Position numbers and translations under genes: made by a program. The notes beneath the pieces were generated by a model. The model made no database searches and had not been told where the DNA came from. It worked only from the letters and a program-made list of their open reading frames with translations. From assembly GCA_965221575.1 (NCBI GenBank), contig CBDCSM010000013.1:248001-312000 (forward strand): 64,000 bases of DNA, in the 5' to 3' direction. The DNA is from JAPPHA01 sp965221575 (lineage in GTDB: Bacteria; Pseudomonadota; Alphaproteobacteria; Rhodobacterales; Rhodobacteraceae). Below are positions 26,244-35,433 of the stretch, in pieces; position 1 is the stretch's first letter, and each line of letters starts with the position of its first letter.

Positions 26244-26556
26244 CCGTGGCCGGCGCCGTGCACTGACACACCGTCCGCGACAGCCGCGGAAGAAGCGGTT
26301 CGATCAATGCCCGCCCCTCATCCGTCAAATCGGTTTCAAGGCGCTCGCAGTTTCTTCCGTAAGTCCCCTGCGCAGTCCCGTTCCAGAATATGAAAACTTC
26401 ATCGTCTGTCGTTGAAAACCAACTCAAACTTCCTCATTTGGCAGGGCAACGACATTTCAAGTCATGCTCTTGATCTTGCAGCGCCAAAACGAGGTGCCGC
26501 GGCCGGCGGCACCTTTTCCGTTGGCTGGATTCCGGTGACGCCGCCTTGATCTCGGG
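26244..26556. other. Gap between decarboxylase and LysR genes
   Basis: 313 bases. Holds a short transposase remnant on the minus strand (26275-26340, listed separately). No other gene, hairpin or clear promoter is seen. Confidence 0.5.
26275..26340 (-). pseudogene. IS5-type transposase N-terminal remnant
   Basis: Minus-strand translation reads LETDLTDEGRALIEPLLPRLSR, which closely follows the conserved N-terminus of IS5-family transposases (SDLTDEEWALIEPLLP). Only about 22 residues are recognisable and no terminal inverted repeats or catalytic residues are left. Confidence 0.55.
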
Positions 26557-27471
26557 ATGACGAGGACCGATACAACTATGATGAAAATAACGTTCAAGCA
26601 GATTGATGCCTTTCGTGCCGTCGTCTCCGCCGGTTCCGTAACCGCGGCAGCGGAAACATTGGGGACATCACAACCTGCGGTCAGCCGGCTGGTATCCGAC
26701 CTTGAAAAGGAAGTGGGCTATCAACTTTTTCAACGGGTCGGCAGGCAGCTCGAGCCAACGGAGGAAGCGCGGCTCCTCGTAAAGGAGGTGCAGCAGGCCG
26801 TTACCGGGATGAGCCATATAAAGGACGCCGCGGCCGAGATCGGTACATTCGGCCATGCACGTCTGAGCATCATAACCTCGCCGTCCTTCTCCTCCTACAT
26901 CACGCCCGAGCTGATCGTGGAATTCGCCTACGCCTGCCCGAACGCGAAGGTTACATTCGACATCGGTCAGGACGATGCCACCGTCGAGTGGATGGTCACC
27001 CAGAGATTTGACTTCGGGATCAGGTTGTCGAATCCGACGAACCCGACAATCGAGAGCCGCCTGATCGACGAAAACCCGCTGTTCTGTATAGTTCCAAAGT
27101 GTCATGAACTAGCGAAACGTGACATCGTTCGGCCAAAGGATCTGGCTGGCGAACGGCTGATTTCATACATGGCCAATTCGCACTTCCAGATCCAATTGGA
27201 CGAACTGTTCCGGCGGCACGGGATCGAAAACGACCGGAAGTACGAATTCAGGACAACCAGTGCAATTCGTGGTCTGGTCGCGCGTGGCCTGGGCGCAGCG
27301 ATTATCGGCAGCTGGATTGAGCCCAAGAAGTTCCTGCCTGAATGCGTCGCGATTCCGTTCGAGTCGGAGTTGAAAATCCAAGCGTTCCTGTTCTGGTCGA
27401 ACCGGCGCCCGCTCTCACCGATGGCGGAAGAGTTCAGGAAACTCGCGGAAAAACGTTTCATATCCTGTTGA
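26557..27471 (+). CDS. LysR family transcriptional regulator
   Basis: 304 residues, standard for the family. The N-terminal winged helix-turn-helix reads FRAVVSAGSVTAAAETLGTSQPAVSRLVSDLE (residues about 18-49). The effector-binding domain runs from about 95 to 300. An ATG at 26581 (MKITFKQ) could be the true start, removing eight residues. It is the only regulator gene next to the divergent aldehyde dehydrogenase and aminotransferase units, so it may bind their shared inverted repeat about 2.5 kb upstream. The effector is unknown. Confidence 0.93.
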   Translation: MTRTDTTMMKITFKQIDAFRAVVSAGSVTAAAETLGTSQPAVSRLVSDLEKEVGYQLFQRVGRQLEPTEEARLLVKEVQQAVTGMSHIKDAAAEIGTFGHARLSIITSPSFSSYITPELIVEFAYACPNAKVTFDIGQDDATVEWMVTQRFDFGIRLSNPTNPTIESRLIDENPLFCIVPKCHELAKRDIVRPKDLAGERLISYMANSHFQIQLDELFRRHGIENDRKYEFRTTSAIRGLVARGLGAAIIGSWIEPKKFLPECVAIPFESELKIQAFLFWSNRRPLSPMAEEFRKLAEKRFISC

Positions 27472-27939
27472 GTGACAACATTTGAAGGCGATCACGCCGC
27501 CTTCGTTGCACAACAGGATCATTGTGCTCATTTGGCACGACCAATGCCCCATTGCAGGTGCGGCCAGTCGCCGAATACGCCCGAGATTCTCTCTGGCGGA
27601 GCCTGCCTATTCGGCGTCGGACCAGTTGTCCAAGATGATTTGCATCGCGAAACTCGGCCCCTTTCATGATATCTTTTGTACTCTCAACTCATGAATATTC
27701 GCCAAAATCCTGGATCATGGAACTGGTCCAGGCAGGAGGCAACAGTGGCGTTTCTCTGGCCTCGCGAGGCGCCAGAACTTCCTGGTCCTGTACTGAAATG
27801 CAAAAAAACATGGACAAGGCACCGGCAAAAATGGAGATTGTCAACAATTCAACCAGATCGATGCCCGGGTGGGGAACGCATTAAGCTGGGAACCAACCCC
27901 GACATTGATCATTATCAAGGAATGAATGGAGGAGTTCCA
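27472..27939. other. Gap between LysR gene and second importer
   Basis: 468 bases. A 7-bp stem (GAAGGCG/CGCCTTC, 27484-27504) follows the LysR stop and may end that transcript, though it has no T-run. A 5-bp inverted repeat (TTGAT-N4-ATCAA, 27905-27918) lies just before the ribosome-binding site of the binding-protein gene. The open frame continuous with that gene upstream of 27940 has no protein-like character. Confidence 0.4.
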
Positions 27940-29211
27940 ATGCAGACATTCCGATTTCTGCGGGCTGCTGTGGTCGCGTCTATTGCCGCTGCCAGCACAG
28001 TGTTTGTGCCAGTCAGTTCAGTGACGGCCGAGGAGACCACTATCAGGCTACCGAGTTGGTGGTTCGGAGAACCAGGCAACGAGGTTTGGATGAACAAGGT
28101 CATCGAAGCCTTCATGGCGGAAAACCCCGACATCAAGGTCGATGGATACAACTTGTCTTACGGCGCCTATGCCGATCAGTTGATGCTGGAGATCAGTTCA
28201 GGGGCACCTCCCGATGTTGTCCATCTTACCAATCTCAACATTGGCGACTACCTGAGAAACGATCTGCTTCTCCCGCTTGATGAGTTCATTGCACAGAGCG
28301 ACATCAGCGAAGAGACATTCACACCCGCCCAGTTCGCTGCTCCAATCGTCACGGACGGCAAGACCTACGGCGTCATCCACATGGTTGCCAATTACATTCC
28401 GTTCTACAATGCGGAACTGCTGTCCGCGGCCGGTTATGAAGAGTTCCCGGACAATCCGGCTGACTTCATGGCGATGGCTCAGGCGCTGACCAATCCACCT
28501 GAGCAGTTCGGTTATGCTGCCATGGTCAAACCTGGCAGCTACGTCGAGACCTACATGGATGTGGCGCAGTGGGTCATCGCCAGCGGTGGCAGCTTTGCCA
28601 AGGATGGTGTGCCCACGCTGAACGATCCGGCCAACGCAGAAGCGATCGCGAATTTCAAGGCGATGTTCGATGCCGGTGTCATGCCGCGCGACGTCGACAA
28701 GTCCACCTATCGCCAGATGTGGTGGCAGGGGAAAGTGGCGGTCCTGTTTGACGGCTCGTGGATGATGGGTTTCGCCCGTCAGGAAGCACCGGAAATCACC
28801 CCGAAGCTTGCGACGGCGCTGATGCCGTGGCCGGGGCATCTCACGGCGTCCGCGTTCCAGATCTGGTCGGTTCCGCGGGGGGCGGCGAATCCCGAAGCGG
28901 CATTCAAGCTGATCGAATTCATGCAGAACCCCGAGTGGCAGGTGGAGATGGTGTCGATCACGAACACCGTGTCGCCACGCTTCGGGAGCCTGCCGGATGG
29001 TTACCTGGATGATAATCCGTGGTTCGCCACGTTCCAGGAAGCCTCGGACAAGTACGCCGTGTCGATCATGCCCGAGGGGCTTGAGGCTTACGGCAACGAA
29101 ATCCTCAAGATCATCGCCGACAAGATCGAGGAAATCCTGTACCTCGACGCTCCGATCGAGGCTTCGCTTGATGAAGCCCAGGCCGAGGTCGAAGCACTGA
29201 TCGGAAGCTAG
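27940..29211 (+). CDS. Carbohydrate ABC transporter substrate-binding protein (family 1)
   Basis: 423 residues from the ATG at 27940, with GGAGG about 6 bases upstream. A Sec signal peptide covers about the first 31 residues (cleavage after VTA). The mature part has the MalE/UgpB-type bilobal fold (LPSWWFGEPGNEVWMNKVIEAFM, GAPPDVVHLTNLN, WQGKVAVLFDGSWMMG). It captures a sugar or oligosaccharide in the periplasm. It heads a five-gene operon with two permeases, an ATPase and an epimerase. A strong hairpin separates it from the first permease, as often seen where the binding protein is made in excess. Confidence 0.93.
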   Translation: MQTFRFLRAAVVASIAAASTVFVPVSSVTAEETTIRLPSWWFGEPGNEVWMNKVIEAFMAENPDIKVDGYNLSYGAYADQLMLEISSGAPPDVVHLTNLNIGDYLRNDLLLPLDEFIAQSDISEETFTPAQFAAPIVTDGKTYGVIHMVANYIPFYNAELLSAAGYEEFPDNPADFMAMAQALTNPPEQFGYAAMVKPGSYVETYMDVAQWVIASGGSFAKDGVPTLNDPANAEAIANFKAMFDAGVMPRDVDKSTYRQMWWQGKVAVLFDGSWMMGFARQEAPEITPKLATALMPWPGHLTASAFQIWSVPRGAANPEAAFKLIEFMQNPEWQVEMVSITNTVSPRFGSLPDGYLDDNPWFATFQEASDKYAVSIMPEGLEAYGNEILKIIADKIEEILYLDAPIEASLDEAQAEVEALIGS

Positions 29212-29225
29212 GACTACCGAAATTA

Positions 29226-29253
29226 CCCGGGACGGAACGACCTCCGTCCCGGG
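29226..29253 (+). repeat. Intercistronic hairpin after binding-protein gene
   Basis: Perfect 11-bp stem CCCGGGACGGA (29226-29236) with TCCGTCCCGGG (29243-29253) around a six-base loop, 14 bases after the stop. No T-run. Likely protects the upstream mRNA or partly ends transcription, raising binding protein over permease. Confidence 0.6.
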
Positions 29254-29354
29254 CCACCCCGATGGGTAGGCAGGACTCCGCCGCCGAGGGTTTGCGCGGC
29301 AGGCGGAACCCTGTGGAGGCGGAATGACGGCAGTGCATCGATCCCGCACCATCC

Positions 29355-30251
29355 ATGCGACCCGCTGATTACGCCGACCGCCAGGATCGGTGGTTTCCGG
29401 CCGTCATGCTTGGGCCGGTTCTCGTCGTCATATTCGCTCTGGTGATCGCGCCACTGGTCTGGGGCCTCCGAATCAGCTTGACCGACAGCAGGATGATCGG
29501 GCTCGGGTTCAAGGACGGGTTGACCCTTCAAAACTACAGGTCTCTCCTGGCCGATCCGGACGTTTGGAACGCAGTCTGGGTTACGATCCTGTTTTCGGGC
29601 GGAACTGTTGTCGGCAGTGTCGTGTTGGGCATCGTCGCGGCGCTGGTGCTTGACCGGGATTTCTTCGGGCGGGGTTTCGTCCGGGTTCTCGTCATCCTTC
29701 CCTGGGCCGTTCCACATGTCGTCGCCGCACTGGTCTGGCAGTGGATGTACAACCCGGATTTCGGCGTCATGAATTTCGGCTTGCTGCTGCTGCCGTGGGT
29801 AACCGCAACGCCCAAGTGGCTGAGCGATCCCCAATTCGCACTTCTTGCAATTGTCCTGGTCAATGTCTGGAAGACATACCCGTTCGCCGCCCTTCTCCTG
29901 CTCGCCGGACTACAAACGATCAGCGATGATCTATACGAAGCATCGGAGATCGACGGCGCCGGCCCCGTGCGCCGGTTTTTCGACATCACACTGCCCGGAT
30001 TGCGGCGGGTTCTCGCGATCGTCGTGCTGTTGCTTCTTATCTGGAGCTTCGGCAACTTCGTCTTCATCTTCCTGATGACCCAGGGGGGTCCGGCCGGTAC
30101 AACCAACGCTCTCGTCGTGCACATCTACTTTGAGGCTTTCCGATTTTTCAGGGCTGGCTCGGCGTTCTCGATGGGCGCGCTGCTTCTTGTCATGTCGATC
30201 ATCCTGACTTCGGTCTACCTCCTCATCTCGCGCGAGCGGGAAAATGCCTGA
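29355..30251 (+). CDS. Carbohydrate ABC transporter permease (MalF/UgpA-like)
   Basis: 298 residues with six predicted membrane segments, starting with a long N-terminal helix (PAVMLGPVLVVIFALVIAPL). The EAA loop that contacts the ATPase reads EASEIDGAGPVRRFFDITLPGL (about 195-216). It ends by overlapping the next permease gene by eight bases. It is one half of the inner-membrane channel for the importer. Confidence 0.94.
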   Translation: MRPADYADRQDRWFPAVMLGPVLVVIFALVIAPLVWGLRISLTDSRMIGLGFKDGLTLQNYRSLLADPDVWNAVWVTILFSGGTVVGSVVLGIVAALVLDRDFFGRGFVRVLVILPWAVPHVVAALVWQWMYNPDFGVMNFGLLLLPWVTATPKWLSDPQFALLAIVLVNVWKTYPFAALLLLAGLQTISDDLYEASEIDGAGPVRRFFDITLPGLRRVLAIVVLLLLIWSFGNFVFIFLMTQGGPAGTTNALVVHIYFEAFRFFRAGSAFSMGALLLVMSIILTSVYLLISRERENA

Positions 30252-31122
30252 TCTCGGTTCAATGCGCGGCGTCGAAACCGTTGGGCCACGGATAACCGCC
30301 GCCGCCGGACGCGTGGCATTCGCAGCCGCGGTATTGTTGTTGTGTTCGGTGGGAGTGTTCCCTTTCTACTGGATGTTCGTCACCTCGATTCGTCCGAGTA
30401 CCGAGATCTTCGAATTTCCGCCGCGCATTCTTCCGAGTTCCGACTCGGTATTTACTCCCTACCTGACTCTCTTCGAGGATACCGGACTTGCGCAATGGCT
30501 GTGGAACTCCACCGCGGTGTCAATGGCGACGGCGTTCTTTGCATGCCTGTTCGGAGCGATGGCCGCGTACGCGCTTTCCCGTTTCCGCTTCCGTGGTCGC
30601 GAGGCGTCTCAGGTCGCGCTCCTCGCGACCCAGATGTTTCCCGCGATCCTCCTTGCCCTTCCGATGTTCATCTTCTTCGCCCAGCTCGGCTTGCTGGACA
30701 GTCTGTTCGGGTTGTCGCTCGCCTACCTTGCCTTCCTGATCCCGGTAGCGGCGGTTCTTCTCAAGGCCTTCTTTGACGCAATTCCGGTAGAGCTCGAGGA
30801 AGCCTCGCTGATCGACGGCGCCACGCGCATCCAGACACTGTTTCACATCACCCTGCGACTGTCGCTTCCAGGTCTTGCTTCGACGTTCCTGTTCTGTTTC
30901 ATCATCTCATGGGATGAGTTCCTGTTCGCACGAATTTTCATTCGTCAGCCGGACAACTGGACCGTTTCGCTGGGCCTTGCCTCCTTTTCCGGCGAATTCG
31001 TCACGCCCTGGGACCAGGTAATGGCCGCCGCGACGATTATCACGCTTCCAGCTGCCGTTATCTTTCTGGCGTTGCAGAGGTACCTGGTTCGTGGCCTGAC
31101 GGCTGGCGGCCTCAAGGGTTGA
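30244..31122 (+). CDS. Carbohydrate ABC transporter permease (MalG/UgpE-like)
   Basis: 292 residues, six membrane segments. The EAA loop reads EEASLIDGATRIQTLFHITL (about residues 185-204). The N-terminal YWMFVTSIRPSTEIFEFPP is the usual MalG-type opening, and the C-terminus ends LQRYLVRGLTAGGLKG, characteristic of this family. Coupled by overlap to the preceding permease and followed after 11 bases by the ATPase. Confidence 0.95.
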   Translation: MPDLGSMRGVETVGPRITAAAGRVAFAAAVLLLCSVGVFPFYWMFVTSIRPSTEIFEFPPRILPSSDSVFTPYLTLFEDTGLAQWLWNSTAVSMATAFFACLFGAMAAYALSRFRFRGREASQVALLATQMFPAILLALPMFIFFAQLGLLDSLFGLSLAYLAFLIPVAAVLLKAFFDAIPVELEEASLIDGATRIQTLFHITLRLSLPGLASTFLFCFIISWDEFLFARIFIRQPDNWTVSLGLASFSGEFVTPWDQVMAAATIITLPAAVIFLALQRYLVRGLTAGGLKG

Positions 31123-31133
31123 CAGGGGAAATC

Positions 31134-32270
31134 ATGGCTACCGCCCGACTTGAAAACGTCACCAAGCGCTACCCGGACCAACTGGCGGTAGACCAGGTCA
31201 ACCTCACCATTGAGAAGGGTGAGTTCCTGGTCCTGGTGGGCCCATCCGGCTGCGGCAAATCAACCACGCTACGCATGATCGCTGGACTGGAGCACGCAAC
31301 CGAAGGCAGAATCTGGATTGGTGACAGGCTTGTCAATCATGTCTCTCCGCGTGATCGCGATGTGGCCATGGTGTTCCAGAACTACGCGCTCTATCCGCAC
31401 ATGAACGTGCAGAAAAACCTTTCCTACGCGCTGCGCCTGCGCCGCGTTTCCAGGCCGGAGATCGAAACACGCGTTCGTCGGGTTGCTGATTCGCTTGACC
31501 TGACGCGGCTCCTCGCCCGCAAACCTGGACAGCTTTCAGGCGGCCAGAGACAACGGGTCGCCCTCGGGCGCGCCATCATTCGCGAGCCCAAAATCTTCCT
31601 CATGGATGAGCCACTGAGCAATCTGGACGCCAAGCTGCGCGTGCAGACACGGTCCGAGATCACGCGGCTGCAGAGGAACCTGGGCATTACAACGGTCTAC
31701 GTTACCCACGACCAGAGCGAGGCGATGACGATGGGCACGAGAATCGTCGTCATGAATGACGGGAGGATCCAGCAAATCGATCCGCCACACCAACTCTATC
31801 GCTACCCCGCGAACACCTTCGTTGCGCGATTTATCGGCACGCCTCCAATGAACATGGTGACATGTCGACTGGAACAGGACGGCGAGACGGCCAGGCTGGT
31901 CGGGGACTGTGCGAATGTTCCTTGTCCGGACACCGCAAGGGCGCCGCTGGCTGCAGCCGGTGAAACCTTCATGGTCGGTTTCCGCCCGGAAGACATCAAG
32001 GTTTCCGGGGACATCGCAAACGACGAATTTGGCGGCGAGGTTATCGCGTTCGAGGATCTTGGTCACGAGGCGTTGGTGACCATGTCTGCCGGCGGTGAGC
32101 AATTCATCGCGCGACTCGCTCCCGACATCGGTGAACGCGTGCGATTCGGAGAACGAGTCGGATTCTCTGTGGATTCGGCAAGGCTGCGCTTCTTTGACCG
32201 CGAGACAGGCGCGGCGATTTTGACGAAGGGAGACGGCCAATCGGGAAATCAGGAGATGAACCAGCGATGA
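31134..32270 (+). CDS. Carbohydrate ABC transporter ATP-binding protein (MalK/UgpC-like)
   Basis: 378 residues from the ATG at 31134, with AGGGGA upstream; an earlier in-frame start at 31119 is possible. Walker A GPSGCGKST near residue 37, signature LSGGQRQRVALGRA near 135, Walker B IFLMDEPLSNLDAK, H-loop VTHDQSEAMT. After the ATPase domain, an OB-type TOBE domain (about 245-370) is present, as in MalK. It powers the importer. The next gene overlaps its stop (ATGA). Confidence 0.95.
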   Translation: MATARLENVTKRYPDQLAVDQVNLTIEKGEFLVLVGPSGCGKSTTLRMIAGLEHATEGRIWIGDRLVNHVSPRDRDVAMVFQNYALYPHMNVQKNLSYALRLRRVSRPEIETRVRRVADSLDLTRLLARKPGQLSGGQRQRVALGRAIIREPKIFLMDEPLSNLDAKLRVQTRSEITRLQRNLGITTVYVTHDQSEAMTMGTRIVVMNDGRIQQIDPPHQLYRYPANTFVARFIGTPPMNMVTCRLEQDGETARLVGDCANVPCPDTARAPLAAAGETFMVGFRPEDIKVSGDIANDEFGGEVIAFEDLGHEALVTMSAGGEQFIARLAPDIGERVRFGERVGFSVDSARLRFFDRETGAAILTKGDGQSGNQEMNQR

Positions 32271-33253
32271 CCACGTTGATTACAGGTGCGACCGGACGGG
32301 TCGGCCGGGAATTGGTGGCTGTTCGCAAGGCAAGGGGCGATCGCATCCGTGCACTCGTGCTGCCGGGCGATCCGGGCCTTGCGGCCCTCGAAGTCAACGA
32401 TGTGGAGGTTATCGAAGGGTCGCTGACGGACCGGGGGGCTGTCTCGGAGGCTGTCGCCGACGTCAACCGCGTTGCTCATCTTGCCGCCGCCATGCTGTGG
32501 GAGCCATCCGCCGACCGCGAATTGTTCGAGCAGAACATTGCCGGGACGTTTCACCTGTTGGACGAGATTGTTCAACAGGGGTGCAAGCTCGAGCGTTTTT
32601 TTCTCGCGAGCAGTGACGAGGTCTATCCCTCTCTCAAGGCCAGCTACCTGCCGATCGACGAGCCACATCCTCTCAACCCGTACAGTTTCTACGGGTTGAC
32701 GAAGGAAACCAATGAACGGTTTTCGTTTTACTACCATAGAGCGCACGGCATTCCCGCGACAGTCGCACGTTTCGCCCTGATCGCAAGATCCGAGGAGATT
32801 CTTCGGCCCGATGGCTGGTCGGGTCGCTTCATGTTCGTTGCGCCCATGCGCGATCTCTTCGCCGCGCTCAATCGTCCCGATAGCGTCGCCGCAATCGACG
32901 CCGCGTGCCAAACGGAACCCGCGTCGACTCTCCTTCTTGCACTTGACGACGACGGCGAGCCGTATGAATTTCACATGTGCGACGTCAAGGATGTCGTGGC
33001 CGGAATCGACTTGATGCTGAACCACCCGGCAGCCGTCGGCCAGGTCTTCAATCTCAGCGGGCCGGCGCCGTTCTCCTACCGTACTGCCGTCGAGGCACTT
33101 CACGAAGCGACGGACTTGCCATTCATTGAAGTGAGGATTCCCGGGCCGCCCATTCGAATTGCCCACGACATTTCCAAAGCGCGCTCAAGCCTGGGTTATG
33201 CGCCCGAGCGCGACATACGAAGGATAATCGCCGATGCCCTCGCGGGGGAATGA
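32267..33253 (+). CDS. NAD-dependent epimerase/dehydratase family protein
   Basis: 328 residues of the extended short-chain dehydrogenase family. NAD-binding ITGATGRVGRE (residues 5-15), catalytic region SSDEVYPSL and the YxxxK pair in YGLTKETNE (about 144-148). The second tyrosine context is typical for sugar-nucleotide epimerases, but sequence does not identify the sugar. It is the last gene of the importer operon and is coupled to the ATPase gene, so it probably acts on the imported sugar in the cytoplasm, possibly as a sugar 4-epimerase or dehydrogenase. Confidence 0.88.
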   Translation: MTTLITGATGRVGRELVAVRKARGDRIRALVLPGDPGLAALEVNDVEVIEGSLTDRGAVSEAVADVNRVAHLAAAMLWEPSADRELFEQNIAGTFHLLDEIVQQGCKLERFFLASSDEVYPSLKASYLPIDEPHPLNPYSFYGLTKETNERFSFYYHRAHGIPATVARFALIARSEEILRPDGWSGRFMFVAPMRDLFAALNRPDSVAAIDAACQTEPASTLLLALDDDGEPYEFHMCDVKDVVAGIDLMLNHPAAVGQVFNLSGPAPFSYRTAVEALHEATDLPFIEVRIPGPPIRIAHDISKARSSLGYAPERDIRRIIADALAGE

Positions 33254-33624
33254 ATATTTCAATCAGAGCGCCGCAACCCGCACACGACGCGCGATGCAGA
33301 TATCCTGTCAGGTCGCACGCGCATTGCTCGAACGGGATTCGATCAACTCGTTCTGGCTAAGACAGGCATCCGCTTCGGGACATGAATCCGGCGATTGCCG
33401 GTCATGACGGGTAGCTTGCCGTGTTGCCCGAACGCGATTCCCGGCTTCCTGTCGCTCCATCGCAAGTCCGATCGGTCGGGAACACGGGATAAGCACCCTT
33501 TGCACCGATTGCCTGGTCGGACGGTCTCTGGATCCGCCAAGGTCGGGACGGAAGCGATGACGGGGAGTGCAGCGACACGCCCCGAAACTTCCCGGCGCCG
33601 GTTGTCTCCATGAGGCCGGTGACG
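33254..33624. other. Convergent gap, no gene supported
   Basis: 371 bases where the plus-strand importer operon meets the minus-strand ceramidase-like gene. An imperfect hairpin (CATGA-CCGGC paired with GCCGG-TCATG, 33381-33406) could act on either transcript. Nothing else stands out. Confidence 0.45.
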
Positions 33625-35010
33625 TCAGAAAACCGCGGCGATCAAGTCGGCGGCCTTGTCTCGGGCGCGCTCCATGCTGCCCCTCGCGAATAGCGCAATC
33701 CGGACAGGATACGTGTCGCGCGCGTAATCGGCTTCGCGCGGGAGGTAATTCAGGAACCCGTTGCAGATATCAAGAACCACGACCGTGACATCAGGAAATC
33801 GCTGGCGCAGCGCGACCTGAACATCGCTGTAGAACTCGACCGGTGCGCCTACCAGGACCGATCTTCCAAGTCGCCAGACATAGATCGGCAGGTCGTGACT
33901 GTCTCCCCGGCCGACCTTCTGCCGTATTGCCAGCCGGCGTTCCGCACGTTCGCGTTCGAAGCCGTCCGGTGCCCGTTCCATCGCGTCCCTGCACTCTTCT
34001 ATCGACGGCATCGCGGCAAGTTTCAGCCGTACGGTATCGCATCGAACCGCAATGTAGGCGTCGGGTTCCGACGCCTCAAATCTCCACCTGCCAAGCGTCG
34101 CCCCGGATTCCTCGCGCCTGGCGAAGACCATGCGATGGCCGGGCGGGAACATTCCTGCAAGCACGGACAGTGCCGCGTATCCCAGTTCGCGGCCGTTCTG
34201 GTCCGCGGCCTCAACATCGTCCTCAAAGCTGCGTCGCGGCGTCAGGTCACCGTCCGCTCCATGAAGAAACATGCACAACGCGCCGCCGGTCTCGCGCTCC
34301 ACCAGTTCTCGCATGGCTCCGATATAGTCCGGCGACACAAGACGATTGCCGCCGCCCAGCGAAGTCGGATGCGCGGCATAATTGACCAGGGTGGCGATGA
34401 CACTGCCATCGGCCGCGGTCGCCCGCCCAACGACCAGCGTATCATCGACCTCGCGATCCGGGTTCAAGCCACAGATGATCTCGCCGGTTTCCGGGAGAAC
34501 CAGGTCGCGGTCATAGGCCAGGCCGCAATGGCCCGTGGCCCAACTCAGCGTTGCCGGTTTCGCGGCGGCGCGGGATCCGGCCATGACCTGCCGGCAAGCA
34601 GTCAGGATCTTCTCCCGATACGGGATGATCAGGTGTCCCCCGGGCGCTGACGAGCGGGCGGGATCCGTGAAGGGCGCGCCATGGCTGTGGGTGACGTGCA
34701 GGATCAGCGCACCTGGCGCGGTACCGAATTCCGCTTCCAGCGGCAGGCGTATGCCTTCCTCATCTTCCCCGGATAACCAGACCATCAGGTCTACGGTCAC
34801 GAGATAGAGCGGTGAACCTTCACCTGCCGGGAGAATTGCCAGGCAGGTCGCGTGGAGCGACCTGTGTAAACCGTCGGCTATGTCATGGTTGGCACATCCC
34901 CAGGTGCGGGCGTACATTCCTTCCGGCGGATTGATCTCGGCCCTGGCAATGCCGATGCGTCCACGAAACTCGTTCTGAACAAGTGGCGGGATGGTGTGGT
35001 TTCGAGTCAT
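33625..35010 (-). CDS. Neutral/alkaline ceramidase-like protein
   Basis: 461 residues from the ATG at 35010, preceded by GGGGAAG; an earlier frame opening at 35298 would add about 96 non-homologous residues. Features of the neutral/alkaline non-lysosomal ceramidase family: RIGIARAEINPPEGMYARTWG, HVTHSHGAPF (metal-binding histidines, about residues 133-142), NYAAHPTSLGGGN and HGADGDLTPR. There is no obvious signal peptide, unlike secreted ceramidases. Similar short proteins occur in sugar-degradation loci and may be metallohydrolases of unknown specificity. It is transcribed in the same direction as the sugar locus upstream but is separated from it by 423 bases. Confidence 0.75.
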   Translation of the reverse strand: MTRNHTIPPLVQNEFRGRIGIARAEINPPEGMYARTWGCANHDIADGLHRSLHATCLAILPAGEGSPLYLVTVDLMVWLSGEDEEGIRLPLEAEFGTAPGALILHVTHSHGAPFTDPARSSAPGGHLIIPYREKILTACRQVMAGSRAAAKPATLSWATGHCGLAYDRDLVLPETGEIICGLNPDREVDDTLVVGRATAADGSVIATLVNYAAHPTSLGGGNRLVSPDYIGAMRELVERETGGALCMFLHGADGDLTPRRSFEDDVEAADQNGRELGYAALSVLAGMFPPGHRMVFARREESGATLGRWRFEASEPDAYIAVRCDTVRLKLAAMPSIEECRDAMERAPDGFERERAERRLAIRQKVGRGDSHDLPIYVWRLGRSVLVGAPVEFYSDVQVALRQRFPDVTVVVLDICNGFLNYLPREADYARDTYPVRIALFARGSMERARDKAADLIAAVF

Positions 35011-35433
35011 GTTTCTTCCCCACGGGTCACATGTTTTCTTCCACGGCAGGAATTTTCTGTCCAGATGCCAAATGGGCTTTCGATTTCCACCTGTGACATC
35101 GTGATCGATTTTGCATGCAGGTTTGGTGTTGTTGCCTTCACTGCACACAATATGTGATGCGTTTTGCAGACACGGTAGTCCGAGCCATGACGCCTTTCCC
35201 GGCCTGTTCAATGCCATGGGTCCAACACAGCCGGGCAACGTATTGATGCGCCTTGCCGCGGACCGGACCGACAGGCTCCGAGGCGCCAAAGTCACCATCG
35301 ATGGAAAGGGTGCTGCGGCTTTCCCTTGACGACACGCCGGGGCGCTCTCCCATTATGTTACTTTGCGTAACTTTGTTGGGTTTAGGCCTTAATTCTCGCG
35401 CGCCGGCAGACTTTTCCGAAAGGCTCTTCGGTT
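35011..35433. other. Gap between ThuA and ceramidase-like genes
   Basis: 423 bases, more AT-rich than the flanking genes. Contains a 5-bp inverted repeat GTTAC-TTTGC-GTAAC at 35357-35371 that could be an operator for the ceramidase-like gene. No gene is supported. Confidence 0.4.

Noticed and set aside
32249..33166. 305-codon minus-strand frame opposite the epimerase
   Set aside because: Antisense to a gene with intact NAD-binding and YxxxK motifs; no motif in the antisense frame.
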